DNA of 64,000 bases from CAYTLW01 sp964438735 (GTDB taxonomy: Bacteria; Myxococcota_A; UBA9042), in assembly GCA_964438735.1 (NCBI GenBank), contig CAYTLW010000019.1:1-64000 (forward strand), written 5' to 3'. A model generated the notes under the pieces. It saw only the letters and a list, made by a program, of their open reading frames with translations, did no database searches and was not told the origin of the DNA. This document shows, one piece after another, positions 35,346-44,381 of the stretch. The first letter of the stretch is position 1, and each line of letters starts with the position of its first letter. A program made the position numbers and the translations under genes.

Positions 35346-36695
35346 TCAGTCAATCGCCGCCTTCCACCGCCGTCCGAGCACGTCGACTGCCCACCAGGTC
35401 AGCGAAGAGACGTCATCGGCCGCTCCTTCCAGCCGCCGTGGCACCGGTTCTCGCTCCCGCTGACCGGCCGCATCCCAGCAGGCCAGGACCCGCTCTGGAG
35501 GGGGCCCGGCGACCGCGACTCCCCAGGCGCCAAGCAGCTCCATGCCGTCTGTTTCCGCCTGTCGGGCGAGCGCCAGCGCAGTGGCCGGTCTGGCCCGCAC
35601 CACATCCGCAGGCCAGGGCAAGGGGGCGGGCAAGAGCGTGGCCTCCAGGCGACCATTGGGCAGATGGGCGATGCGGCACGGGGCCTCGCCCGGCCAGGGT
35701 TGCCAGGCGCCCTGTCCGTCCACACCCTCCAGCGCCAACTCCCCGCCAGCGGCCAGCAACCGCCCGCGACTGACATCCAGCGCAGCGTCGCCCCGATCGC
35801 CAAGCACCGCCTGGCAGCCGAGAAGGGTCGCCGCGACGCCGACGGTGCTGGAGCCCGCCATCAGGTCCAGGACCCGACCACCGGGCGGCGTCGAGGCCCG
35901 GACCATGCGTGTCGCCAGGGCCAGGGGCTTCTGGGTCGGGTAGCCGGTCCGCTCCGGATCCCGATTGGACAGCGTCTTGCGGACCAGTTGGTCGGGCCAG
36001 TCCCGCTGGATCGGCGTGCCGTCGGCCCGATCATCGCTGACCCAGGTATCGGTCGCCTTCTTCGGCTGACCCGCCAGCATGGTCGAAGTCGCCGCCTCCT
36101 GGGGCGGCAGGAAGTACATCTGGCTGGTAGAGCGGGCGTAGAAGTAGATGACGTCGTGCTTTCGCTGGTAGCGGCGACGTGACGAACCGCCCAGGGCATA
36201 GGCCCAGACGATCTCGTTGACCAGGTTGTCGGCACCGAAGATCTCGTCCAGCAAGAGCCTCAAGTAGGGCCCCCGCCGGAAGTCGATGTGCAGGTACAAC
36301 GCCCCGTGATCGGCCAGCAGCGCGTGGTAGCGGCAGAGCAGGGGATGGAGCCCGTCCAGGTAACCGGCCAGGTCGCCGCGATCACTATCTCGGTAGGCCG
36401 GCAACTCGAACTGGTGGCGCTCTCCGTCCAGCGTCACCGCCCGACGGCGGCTATAGTCGGCTTCGCTGCCGAAGGGGGGGTCGAGGTGCACCAGGTCGAA
36501 GCTCCCGGCGAGCCCCTCGTCGAGAAGCTGGTCGGCCACTGCGACCGCGTCACCGGCGATCAAGCGGGCCGATCCTGCGGCTGGATCGGTCGCATCGAAG
36601 CGCAACCATGGTCGGCAGGAGCGGGGTCTTGGCGCCGGGGCGGAGGTCGGGCGGGCGGGCCAGTCGAGCCGCACCGTGCGCGACCGCTTGCTCAC
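35346..36695 (-). CDS. Beta-class DNA methyltransferase (adenine-N6/cytosine-N4)
   Basis: A 449-residue protein with the beta-class order of motifs: catalytic DPPF (Asp72-Phe75) first, then YPTQKPLAL near residue 252 and the SAM-binding VLDLMAGSSTVGV near residues 275-287. Between them, YALGGSSRRRYQRKHD and IYFYARS resemble type III Mod and related orphan enzymes. The C-terminal ~120 residues are unrecognised and may act as target-recognition or accessory region. No restriction gene is adjacent. The start is a GTG at 36695 that overlaps the TGA of the upstream lipoprotein gene (GTGA), so the two are translated together. Confidence 0.87.
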   Translation of the reverse strand: MSKRSRTVRLDWPARPTSAPAPRPRSCRPWLRFDATDPAAGSARLIAGDAVAVADQLLDEGLAGSFDLVHLDPPFGSEADYSRRRAVTLDGERHQFELPAYRDSDRGDLAGYLDGLHPLLCRYHALLADHGALYLHIDFRRGPYLRLLLDEIFGADNLVNEIVWAYALGGSSRRRYQRKHDVIYFYARSTSQMYFLPPQEAATSTMLAGQPKKATDTWVSDDRADGTPIQRDWPDQLVRKTLSNRDPERTGYPTQKPLALATRMVRASTPPGGRVLDLMAGSSTVGVAATLLGCQAVLGDRGDAALDVSRGRLLAAGGELALEGVDGQGAWQPWPGEAPCRIAHLPNGRLEATLLPAPLPWPADVVRARPATALALARQAETDGMELLGAWGVAVAGPPPERVLACWDAAGQREREPVPRRLEGAADDVSSLTWWAVDVLGRRWKAAID

Positions 36696-37777
36696 TGTGC
36701 GACCAGATCGGCGTCCTTGGACACCCGCAGCACGTACGCGCCAAAGGAGTAGGTCAGGTGGCCGGTGATGGAGGCGAAACCCTGGCCCTGGGTGAACTTG
36801 GTGGTCGTCAACTTGGTGGCGGGATCGTAGCTGGCGAAGGTGGTGTTCTTGTTTCCGCCCACGTGAACCAGCGGAGCCGAGCCTGACGAGCTGCCGGCAG
36901 CGGCCACGGCGAACATGCCATGCGGCTTGCCGTCGGTGCCCAGGACATTGGGCTCGACCACCTGCACCCCCTCGACGCGCACCAACACGCCCTCGAAAGC
37001 CTCGCTGTCGGAGTTGTTCCAGGCGATCTGGGCCGGCGCCACCTTCCAGGCTTGTGGCGGCGCCTGCTTGCCCACCACTTCGACACCATCGGGGGCCTTG
37101 CCCACGGTGATCTCAGACTCGCAGTAGTACTCCACGAGGTTGCCGCGGATGCGGACCACGTCGCCGGCGACGACCTGCGGCACCTGGTTGAAGACCACCA
37201 CCGTGATGCCCGAGAATTTGCCATCCACGGCCGGCTTGGCGAGCGGACGGGCGTAGAAAGCGCCATGTTTGCCGCTGACTTCGTAAGCCGAGGTCGTGGC
37301 CACCGCGTCTTCGATCAGCACGCCCTTGGCGATGGTGACGGACTTGCCGGGATCAGGGCACTGCACGCTGGCCGTTCCGGCCTGGATCTCGGCGATCTTG
37401 AGCGGTGTCTGGGGTGCGGTGTCGGGCGTGCCGCTGTCGCTCTTTCCGCTGTCGGTCTTTCCGGCGTCGATCTTTCCGGAATCGGCTGCGCCGCTGTCGA
37501 CCTTGCCCGCGTCGGTCATGCCATTGCCGGCATCGACCGGGCCGCTATCGACCGCTTTGACGTCCGTTGGGCCGCTGTCGGCCGGCCCGGCATCGGTCGC
37601 CCCGGTGTCGGTGCCGCCGCTGTAGACGCAGATGGTATTGACGCAGGTGGAGCCCGACGGGCAACTGCCGTCGACAGCGCATGGAACGGCCCCCCCGCCG
37701 CTGCCGCTGGTGCCGGTGCTGCACGCTGCCACCAGCAGGCCCGTGGCCAGGGTTGCCGCAACACGGATGTCGATCAT
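36692..37777 (-). CDS. Lipoprotein with Asp-Ser/Ala-Gly stalk and OB-fold-like domain
   Basis: A 361-residue predicted lipoprotein: signal ATLATGLLVAAC with Cys19, a short Cys-rich motif (CAVDGSCPSGSTCVNTIC), then a stalk of TDAG/VDSG/TDSG repeats to about residue 125. The rest has OB-fold-like beta strands typical of extracellular nucleic-acid- or ligand-binding domains (VTIAKGVLIEDAVATT, VVAGDVVRIRGNLVEYY, SEAFEGVLVRVEGVQV, FASITGHLTYSFGAYVLRV). GGGGGACC precedes the ATG. The gene overlaps the DNA methyltransferase gene by four bases. Function unknown. Confidence 0.82.
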   Translation of the reverse strand: MIDIRVAATLATGLLVAACSTGTSGSGGGAVPCAVDGSCPSGSTCVNTICVYSGGTDTGATDAGPADSGPTDVKAVDSGPVDAGNGMTDAGKVDSGAADSGKIDAGKTDSGKSDSGTPDTAPQTPLKIAEIQAGTASVQCPDPGKSVTIAKGVLIEDAVATTSAYEVSGKHGAFYARPLAKPAVDGKFSGITVVVFNQVPQVVAGDVVRIRGNLVEYYCESEITVGKAPDGVEVVGKQAPPQAWKVAPAQIAWNNSDSEAFEGVLVRVEGVQVVEPNVLGTDGKPHGMFAVAAAGSSSGSAPLVHVGGNKNTTFASYDPATKLTTTKFTQGQGFASITGHLTYSFGAYVLRVSKDADLVAQ

Positions 37778-37849
37778 AGGTCCCCCGGTTGGCCAGCCGC
37801 TGGCGTCATGGACCGGGGCAGGCTATTTGTGCGGGCGGAGGTGCGTCAA

Positions 37850-39172
37850 GTGAACGTCAGGCGAAAGCGGGCCACCAGACAGCGGCGGCCAACGGGCGCT
37901 CCCGTCGAGGTGGAGATCACCGCGTTGGGCGGCCTCGGGGACGGCATCGCGCGTTTGGAAGATGGGCGGGTGATCATGGTGGCCGGCACTACACCCGGCG
38001 ACCGCGCCCTGGTCGCACGTCTGGGCCGACGCGGTGGCGTCGAGCGGGGGCGTCTGCTGGAGGTGTTGACGCCCTCACTGGAGCGCGTGTCACCGCCCTG
38101 CCCCGTGTTTGGCAAATGCGGCGGCTGCACGTGGCAACACGTCGCGATGGCCACTCAGCAGGCGACCAAACGTTCCCTGGCGGAGCGAGCGCTGGGCGCT
38201 GACAGCGCGCTGTTGCAGCAACGGGAGGCCGCACCGCCGTGGGGCTATCGGCGGCGCGTGCGCCTGCACCTGCGTCGACGTACCGACGGCACGCTCGGCT
38301 GCGGATTCATGGGCTGGCGCAGTGATCAGCTGGTTCATACCGACAACTGCGCGGTGCTGGAGCCACGCCTGGCGGCGCTGCTGGCCCCAGTCAGAGGCTG
38401 GCTGGACCGCCGGGTACAGCGAGCGGAGCTGCACGCCACGCTTGGCGCCGAAGGCATACTCTGTGCCTTGTCCTGCCGACCGCTCCCCGACGCCGAGCCT
38501 CCCGACCCACGGACGCTGGCTTCGGCCCTGCCCGACGTGGTGGGCGTGGCTGGCACCTTCGGCCGCGCTCGGATGGATTGGGGGGTCCGCGTGGTGACGC
38601 TGCCGGAGACGGACGGCGGCATGGGCATCACCGTCAATGCAGCGGGATTCAGCCAGGCCAGCGCGCTCGGCAACGCCGCTCTGCGCGCCATCGTGGCCCA
38701 GGAGGTGGCCGCCTGCGGGCCGCTGCAGGGTTGTCAGGAGTTCTTCTCCGGCTCCGGCAACTTCAGCGAATTGCTCAACGGATCTGTGCCCGAAGTGCGC
38801 TGTGTGGAGTTGAACAGCGACGCCTGCTCGCGAGCGCGGGCCGTCCTGCCGGCAGGTGATGGCGACGGTGCCACCCGCTACACCGTGGTGACCGGCGAAG
38901 CCGCCATAGAGGCCTTGCCGCCGGTGCCGGACGAGCTCTGGCTCCTGGACCCTGGCCGGCCCGGCGCAGCGGCGTTGTGTGAGCTGGCGGCCAGGCGGCG
39001 ACCGGCACATGTGATCTACGCCTCGTGTGCGGCCGATACCCTGGGCCGCGACCTGCGCCTGCTACGTGCCGGCGGCTATGGAATCGTCTCCGCTACATGG
39101 CTCGACACCGCCCCGCAGACCCCGCATTTCGAGGTGGTCGTCCGGCTCGCGGCGGATGGCGGCGAAGGCTGA
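37850..39172 (+). CDS. TRAM-domain Fe-S 23S rRNA/tRNA (uracil-5-)-methyltransferase, RlmD/TrmA family
   Basis: A 440-residue SAM-dependent RNA methyltransferase. An N-terminal TRAM domain (VEITALGGLGDGIARLEDGR) is followed by the [4Fe-4S] Cys set Cys84, Cys90 and Cys93 (CPVFGKCGGC) with a fourth Cys later (DNCAVLEP). The SAM site is EFFSGSGNFSELL. DPGRPGA corresponds to the DPARAG motif of RlmD, and the catalytic Cys393 lies in YASCAADTLGRDL. The start is a GTG at 37850 with GGAGGTG eight bases upstream. Which uridine it modifies cannot be read from sequence. Confidence 0.9.
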   Translation: MNVRRKRATRQRRPTGAPVEVEITALGGLGDGIARLEDGRVIMVAGTTPGDRALVARLGRRGGVERGRLLEVLTPSLERVSPPCPVFGKCGGCTWQHVAMATQQATKRSLAERALGADSALLQQREAAPPWGYRRRVRLHLRRRTDGTLGCGFMGWRSDQLVHTDNCAVLEPRLAALLAPVRGWLDRRVQRAELHATLGAEGILCALSCRPLPDAEPPDPRTLASALPDVVGVAGTFGRARMDWGVRVVTLPETDGGMGITVNAAGFSQASALGNAALRAIVAQEVAACGPLQGCQEFFSGSGNFSELLNGSVPEVRCVELNSDACSRARAVLPAGDGDGATRYTVVTGEAAIEALPPVPDELWLLDPGRPGAAALCELAARRRPAHVIYASCAADTLGRDLRLLRAGGYGIVSATWLDTAPQTPHFEVVVRLAADGGEG

Positions 39173-39321
39173 GAAATCGCCCGCGATTGCCCCTGCAGGT
39201 CCAGTTGCCGTAGTCTCGGTGCTTCCGGGCCCCCTGGCCGGCGCCGACTGGCGCATGGTTTCCTCTCGGTGCCCTGCACCGAAGATCGTTTCGGCGCTCC
39301 GAGCGTCTGAGTGGATGGGCG

Positions 39322-39921
39322 ATGTGGTTGTCGATCATCGGCCGCAGGGGTGAACCGACCGATGAGGAACTCATGTCCCGCTACCAGGCCGGCGAGGTGC
39401 AGGCCCTGGGAGTGCTCTACGACCGCTACGCACGGCGCTTGCAGGCCTTCGCCTGGAAGCAGGGCGCGCGTCGGCCGGAAGATGTGGTGCAGGACGCGTT
39501 CATGCGGGTGGTCCGCAATGGGAGCAGCTTCAAGGGACGGGCGAAGTTCAAGACATGGCTCTTCTCCATCGCGCGCAATCTCTGCATCGACGCCTCGCGG
39601 CGCGACAAGTTCCGCATCATGCCGTCGCTGGACCAGCCGGTGCGCGACCCGGACAGCCCGACACTGGGCGACCGCATCGCCGACAAGGCGCCGACCGGCG
39701 ACGCCAGCCGTGGTGCCGAAGCCAGCGAGTTTCGGGTCGCCCTGCAAGCGGCGCTGGCGGCGTTGCCGGAGGAACAACGTGAAGTGTTCGTTCTCAGGCA
39801 GAGTTCGGGCATGGCATTTGCCGAGATTGCCGAGGTCACCGGATGCAAGGAGAACACGGTCAAGAGCCGCATGAGATACGCGCTTCAGTCGCTACGTGCG
39901 GCGCTGGCGGACCACATCTGA
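39322..39921 (+). CDS. ECF-type RNA polymerase sigma factor
   Basis: A 199-residue sigma factor with only regions 2 and 4. Sigma-2 spans about residues 15-95 (ALGVLYDRYARRLQAFAWKQ, PEDVVQDAFMRVVR, FKTWLFSIARNLCIDASRR). Sigma-4 is at the C-terminus (LPEEQREVFVLRQSSGMAF, IAEVTGCKENTVKSRMRYAL). It is followed after 76 bases by a gene for a membrane protein placed where an anti-sigma factor usually sits. Confidence 0.92.
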   Translation: MWLSIIGRRGEPTDEELMSRYQAGEVQALGVLYDRYARRLQAFAWKQGARRPEDVVQDAFMRVVRNGSSFKGRAKFKTWLFSIARNLCIDASRRDKFRIMPSLDQPVRDPDSPTLGDRIADKAPTGDASRGAEASEFRVALQAALAALPEEQREVFVLRQSSGMAFAEIAEVTGCKENTVKSRMRYALQSLRAALADHI

Positions 39922-39997
39922 GGGCATGAGCAGGGCGGAATGAGGTAGACTGAAGAGGGCCGGAACAGGCCGGAGAACGAAAGGAGAGCAAGAGACG

Positions 39998-41512
39998 ATG
40001 GCCGAAGGTCGACCAGAAGAGGCGATGCTGAACGACGCGGAGATGTCGTTGATGGCTGCCTTCGAGGCGCGCACGGGGGACAGCCGGTCCACCGCGGCCG
40101 ACGTCTCCCTGGACGCCGAACAGCAGGCCGAACTGGACGACTACATCGCCCTGAGCGAGCGCATCGACGAGCTGGAGATGCCGCCGCTCTCACCGGGGAT
40201 TCGCGGCCTTGTCCTGTCGGCCGCCGCCGAGCAGGCCCAGGCTCAAGCCTCCCGTCCGCGCGGCATCGTCGCCCTGCTGGCCGCCCTGTTGAAGCCGGGC
40301 CCCCTTGTGGCCATGGCGACCATCGCGGCGCTCGCCGTGGCCGTCTCGGTGCGGGTCGAAAATACGCGACAGTCCTCCTCGGCGGCCCGGGCACCGGAGA
40401 TGGTGGCCATGGCGGACGAGGCCGTAGAAGCGCCGGCCGCGGAGTCGGAGTTGCCCCCCGAAACGGCCGCAGCACCACCTGCAGCATCGGCACCTGCGGC
40501 TGCGACACCGCGCCCCACCCACACCATCGAGACCCGCTACCAGCCGATGGATCCGAAAGCCATGCGCGCCGCCAACGCGGCTGCCGCCAACGCCGCTGCG
40601 GACCGCAATGCAGCTCTGGGCCCCGAATCTCCAGCGGAGCCGAGCCCGAGCCCCATGGCAGACTCCCCTGCGTGGGCACCGGATCGTCCAAGTACATCCG
40701 CAGCGACCAAGGGCAGATTGGCCAAGGAGGCGTTCGAGCCCAAGAAGCCGGCTGCCATGCCGAAGCCGCGTTTGCTGGCCCAGAAGAGGGCTTCGAAGAG
40801 GGCTTTCGCCATCCCGCCGCCGCCACCGCAGAAGAAGCAGCGCCACGCCAGCACGGGCTACAAGGCAGCCCAGGCCGACGATCTCGACAGCCTGCTGGCC
40901 AGCGCCAAGAACAACAAGAATGACGGCGCAGGCGTCGCCTCCAAGGGCGGTGTCTGGCGCGGCAAAGCCGGCGAGCAAGCGCGCGTGCAGACCGCTCAGC
41001 GCAAGCCCCCGGCCAAGGCGCCTGCTCGGTACGCCAGGCCCGCCCCTGCCAGGTCGCGGCCAGTGGTGACTGCGGACGAGGATCGCGGCGCTGACCAGCC
41101 AGCTCGCGAGATGGCCCAGGCACCTCCGCCAGCGGCGCCGTCGCCTGGCGCCCGCAGCAGCGCACCACAAGGCGCCGCAGCGGCGGAGGCCGAGTCGGAC
41201 GCCGCCCCGGATCCGCTGGCCGTACTCAAGCAGCGCATCGACCGAATCGCCCGCGCCGGCAACATCGACAAGGACGAGGCGCGCTACGTCAAGCTGCTGG
41301 AGAATCTGCGCGACCAGGCCCGCAAGCGCGGGGACAAGGGCATCGAGCGCTGGGCCAACAAGCGGCTCGCCGAACAGCGCCTCAAGCTGGCCCGCCGGGC
41401 CGAGGCACAGCGCCGCAGCGGCGCCAAAGCCAAGTCGGCCAAGGCAAAGAGCAAAAGCAGCGCCCCGGCGGCCAAAGCGGCCCCGCCGCAGCGGGCTGAG
41501 AACAAGAAGTAA
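39998..41512 (+). CDS. Large disordered membrane protein, candidate anti-sigma factor
   Basis: A 504-residue protein. The N-terminal ~90 residues are acidic and helical (SLDAEQQAELDDYIALSERI), then a single membrane helix (GPLVAMATIAALAVAVSVRV). The outer ~380 residues are Ala/Pro/Lys-rich and look mostly disordered, ending in a helical segment (VLKQRIDRIARAGNIDKDEA) and a Lys/Ala tail. The layout and position behind an ECF sigma gene fit an anti-sigma factor, but I see no zinc-binding HxxxCxxC motif and the length is unusual. GGAG precedes the ATG. The next gene is convergent. Confidence 0.65.
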   Translation: MAEGRPEEAMLNDAEMSLMAAFEARTGDSRSTAADVSLDAEQQAELDDYIALSERIDELEMPPLSPGIRGLVLSAAAEQAQAQASRPRGIVALLAALLKPGPLVAMATIAALAVAVSVRVENTRQSSSAARAPEMVAMADEAVEAPAAESELPPETAAAPPAASAPAAATPRPTHTIETRYQPMDPKAMRAANAAAANAAADRNAALGPESPAEPSPSPMADSPAWAPDRPSTSAATKGRLAKEAFEPKKPAAMPKPRLLAQKRASKRAFAIPPPPPQKKQRHASTGYKAAQADDLDSLLASAKNNKNDGAGVASKGGVWRGKAGEQARVQTAQRKPPAKAPARYARPAPARSRPVVTADEDRGADQPAREMAQAPPPAAPSPGARSSAPQGAAAAEAESDAAPDPLAVLKQRIDRIARAGNIDKDEARYVKLLENLRDQARKRGDKGIERWANKRLAEQRLKLARRAEAQRRSGAKAKSAKAKSKSSAPAAKAAPPQRAENKK

Positions 41513-41536
41513 GAGGCGTAGGTGGGCCGACCGGGC

Positions 41537-43228
41537 TCAATCCGAGGCGCCGCCGCCCATCAGATCACGCACCGGAGGGGGCACCGCGTCGAGCAGGCGC
41601 TCGCGCAGATGCCATGCGGCCTGCAGGACCGGCCGACGGCGGCGATTGTCCAGCGCCAGCGGCAGCAGTCCGTCCGACGCGTCAGGCAGCCCACCGCCGG
41701 CCTCGTCCGTGCCCGCAGCGCCGCCGACCTGAGCCCATTGAAACAGGTCGAAGTTGCCGGCGAATGAACGCTTCTGCCAGGCATCGCGCGAGACCGCCAC
41801 CATGCCTGGCCGCCGTGCGGTCGGTCCGGCGAGGTCGGCACCATCTCGCACCTGACGGATCAGCGCGGACAGGGGGCCGAGATCCATACAATCGGCGTCG
41901 ACGAAGAGCACCACGTCGCCGCCACAGCGGGCCATGGCGACATCCAAAGAGGCCAGCGGGCGTACCCGGCCGCCGGGCACGGATATGGCTGTGGCGCGAC
42001 GGGCCACTGCGATGGCCACAGAGTCGTCTACGGAGCCGAGGTCCAGGATCCACCAACGCGTGTCCACGGCGGTCACCTGCCGGCGCAGCTGGTCCACTCG
42101 ACGGCCCAGGCTGTCGGCGTGGTTGCGCGTGATCACCACCACCGAGACGGCCGATCGCAGTCCGGAACCAGGTTGACGATCCAGCGTCGCCTCGCCGACC
42201 CGATCGACGAGTCCCCTCGCGGTGCGCGTTCGGTTGTCGATTGGCGTCGCCTTGGTTGCTGTAGTGGGAGTTGGTCCTGCGGCTGGCGTTGGCTGCGCGG
42301 TTGGCGTCGGAGATGGCTTTGCCTTCTTCCGGGGAGTACGTGCTGAGGTCGCTGGTCGAGCGTCCTTGGTGGACACCGATACCGGCTCGGAGGCGGGCTT
42401 GGAGGCCGCTTCACCGCTCTGCGTGTCGCCGTCCGAGCGCGGCGTCGCGGGTGAAGCGGCCGGCGGCGCTGATTCTGCGGCGTCGGCCTTGTCCGGGGTG
42501 CCCGCTGTTGCGGACTTGCTGGCCTTTCCACGGCTCGCGGGGGCTTCGACGGGCCCAGTTCGGGCCTTGTCGTTGGCCGGAGGCTTGCGGGTCGCGCCGT
42601 TGGGGCGCGCTGCAGAGGACGACCCGGGGGGAGCAATCCGCATCGGACCACCACGACGACCAGCGCCAGCGCGTACGGGCGGTGGTGCCGGTCGGGTGAC
42701 TTGTCGACCACCGACCGCCGCTTCATTGGCTGCGGCCGCGCCGCGTTTGGGAACGCGCGAGGCTGTGCCAGGAGGCGCAATTCGTGGCTTCGCCGGGGCG
42801 CCGCTGGCGGATCCGGGCGGGGCGACTCGAGGTCGAGCGCCGTTGGCGTTGGTGGGGTAACGCACCGGCTGTCGTGGCGGCTCCGGGGCGGCGATCGGGC
42901 CGGTCGCGGCCGCTCGCGGCTCGGGCGAGGTCGCCGCATCGTCGGGCGCGGCCTGGGGGGTCTCCACGGCGGGCGCCGGGGCCTTCTCGGCGGGAGCGGG
43001 CGCCTCCACGGCGGGTGTCGGAGCGACTGCCACTTCGGGCTCGGCCGCCACAACCTCGCGCCGCGCAGCCCGCCTTCGCACGACCGTCGGCTGGCCGACG
43101 ACCGGCTCCTTGGGGCCCGCTCGGCGCGTCGGTGCGGACTTTCGCCGCGACGGTCCGCGACGCTCTCCTGTGTCTTTGCCATTGCTATCGGGCGACGATT
43201 TGCCGCCGGGCTTGCGAACTCTGCCCAT
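41537..43228 (-). CDS. Long disordered protein with C-terminal GT-A (family 2 glycosyltransferase-like) domain
   Basis: A 563-residue protein. Residues 1 to about 350 are Pro/Ala/Lys/Thr-rich with repeated motifs of the type RIAPPGSAS and no hydrophobic segment. The last ~200 residues resemble a GT-A nucleotide-sugar transferase fold: SVVVITRNHADSLGRRVDQL, WWILDLGSVDDSVAIA, then VVLFVDADCMDLGPL with a D-x-D. The domain is shorter than usual and acceptor-side motifs are not obvious, so activity is uncertain. The start is the ATG at 43228 with GGAG nearby. Neighbours give no pathway. Confidence 0.72.
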   Translation of the reverse strand: MGRVRKPGGKSSPDSNGKDTGERRGPSRRKSAPTRRAGPKEPVVGQPTVVRRRAARREVVAAEPEVAVAPTPAVEAPAPAEKAPAPAVETPQAAPDDAATSPEPRAAATGPIAAPEPPRQPVRYPTNANGARPRVAPPGSASGAPAKPRIAPPGTASRVPKRGAAAANEAAVGGRQVTRPAPPPVRAGAGRRGGPMRIAPPGSSSAARPNGATRKPPANDKARTGPVEAPASRGKASKSATAGTPDKADAAESAPPAASPATPRSDGDTQSGEAASKPASEPVSVSTKDARPATSARTPRKKAKPSPTPTAQPTPAAGPTPTTATKATPIDNRTRTARGLVDRVGEATLDRQPGSGLRSAVSVVVITRNHADSLGRRVDQLRRQVTAVDTRWWILDLGSVDDSVAIAVARRATAISVPGGRVRPLASLDVAMARCGGDVVLFVDADCMDLGPLSALIRQVRDGADLAGPTARRPGMVAVSRDAWQKRSFAGNFDLFQWAQVGGAAGTDEAGGGLPDASDGLLPLALDNRRRRPVLQAAWHLRERLLDAVPPPVRDLMGGGASD

Positions 43229-43331
43229 GGTCCTGTCTCCGGGCGGCGACGGCCGGACCGAATACTCGGGCCGCCGCCAGGCGCCGGGCGTGGCCCGGTC
43301 AGCCATTCATCCTAAATTCTTCGGGTCTGGC

Positions 43332-43357
43332 CTGGCGGCGCCGGGGCGCCCCGCCAG
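43332..43357. repeat. GC-rich hairpin between the AMIN-like and GT-A-like genes
   Basis: CTGGCGG pairs with CCGCCAG, and the intervening bases can extend the stem with a two-base bulge. It lies about 125 bases downstream of the AMIN-like stop on the minus strand. No T-run is seen, so a terminator role is only possible. Confidence 0.35.
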
Positions 43358-43481
43358 CCACGGAGGATTGTGGCACAACCCGCCCGCCAAACCCAGTGTC
43401 GAAGCGTTCAAGTGCGTAAACATGTTGGAACAAGGCGGCGCCCTCGCATTGGGCCGGCATGACGGAGCGAGCCAGGCGGGC

Positions 43482-44198
43482 TCAGCGAGCGATATCCACG
43501 AATACAAATCGGCCCAGGTGGGACGACAGGTAGCGGCGGTTGTTCTTGAGCACGATCGTGATCCGTGTGCCCCGCCCAGCGATCTCTTCGACGTGGATCA
43601 GGTCCACAGGGGTTGGGAAGGCGCCGGTGAGGATGTCCCGCTTGAGATTTGAATTGGGAATCTGCACGGCGGGCAGGTCGATGACGATGTGCTTGTCATC
43701 GGGCCGGTAGACATAGCCACACGCCTCACGGGCGACCTGGACAAAGATCCTGGAGCTGCTGGCGTGGTTCTGAAAGCCGACCCAGTTCAGGTCCTGCGAC
43801 GTCACCTGGCAGCGTCCGCGGCGGAATCGGCCCTGGCGGCGCCGCCAGTCGGGCACCAGTCCGCTGTACTTGCGCTGCTTGTACAGCTCACCCGCCTTGT
43901 CGACAAAGACCTCGCGCGCCCGGTCGTCGCCCAGCAGGGGGAAGGGATAGCTACGCGGCGGCGCCACGAAAGCGCCCAGGCGCAGGTCCTCGGCGGCCAG
44001 CGGGGTGGCGCGATTGGCCGAACGACGCGACGGCGGCGGGGGCGGCAGGCCGCCCTTGGGCAGTGGACGGCTGGTCACGCGCGGCGTTGCGGGTGCCTTC
44101 TTCTTCTTGGCGGACGACTGGGCCAGTGTCGTGCCACAGGTCAGCGCCAGCAGACCGAGCGCAGCGCCAATGGAAATGGCGATCGATGCGCGATCCAT
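43482..44198 (-). CDS. Periplasmic AMIN-like domain protein
   Basis: A 238-residue exported protein. The N-terminal signal segment (AISIGAALGLLALTCGTTLA) is followed by a Lys-rich and a Pro-rich linker. The C-terminal ~100 residues form an AMIN-like beta-sandwich: VGFQNHASSSRIFVQVAREA, KHIVIDLPAVQIPN, TRITIVLKNNRRYLSSHLG. AMIN domains position amidases, secretins and other envelope factors on peptidoglycan or polysaccharide; no catalytic domain is attached here. The ATG at 44198 is chosen; a TTG two codons upstream has a better-spaced GGAGG. Confidence 0.72.
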   Translation of the reverse strand: MDRASIAISIGAALGLLALTCGTTLAQSSAKKKKAPATPRVTSRPLPKGGLPPPPPSRRSANRATPLAAEDLRLGAFVAPPRSYPFPLLGDDRAREVFVDKAGELYKQRKYSGLVPDWRRRQGRFRRGRCQVTSQDLNWVGFQNHASSSRIFVQVAREACGYVYRPDDKHIVIDLPAVQIPNSNLKRDILTGAFPTPVDLIHVEEIAGRGTRITIVLKNNRRYLSSHLGRFVFVDIAR

Positions 44199-44305
44199 GG
44201 ACAAGACAGGCCTCCGGCGGCGGTCGGGCAAACGAATGCATCGCCCGACAGGGTCCGCTGCGAACGAGGGTAGTACGGGCCCGTCGCGGTGTCCAAAACC
44301 GCTGG

Positions 44306-44345
44306 CAAAAACGCGACGCGGGGAGCCATGCAGGCCCCCCGCGCC
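44306..44345 (-). terminator. Rho-independent terminator downstream of the 44382 lipoprotein gene
   Basis: On the minus strand a 13-bp stem (44345-44333 with 44327-44315, two G-T pairs, five-base loop) is followed by GCGTTTTTGCC (T-run at 44311-44307). It begins 37 bases after the lipoprotein stop codon. This is the clearest factor-independent terminator in the window. Confidence 0.82.
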
Positions 44346-44381
44346 GGGTGGTTCGAGTGCCGGCGAGGCCGGCGGATTCGA

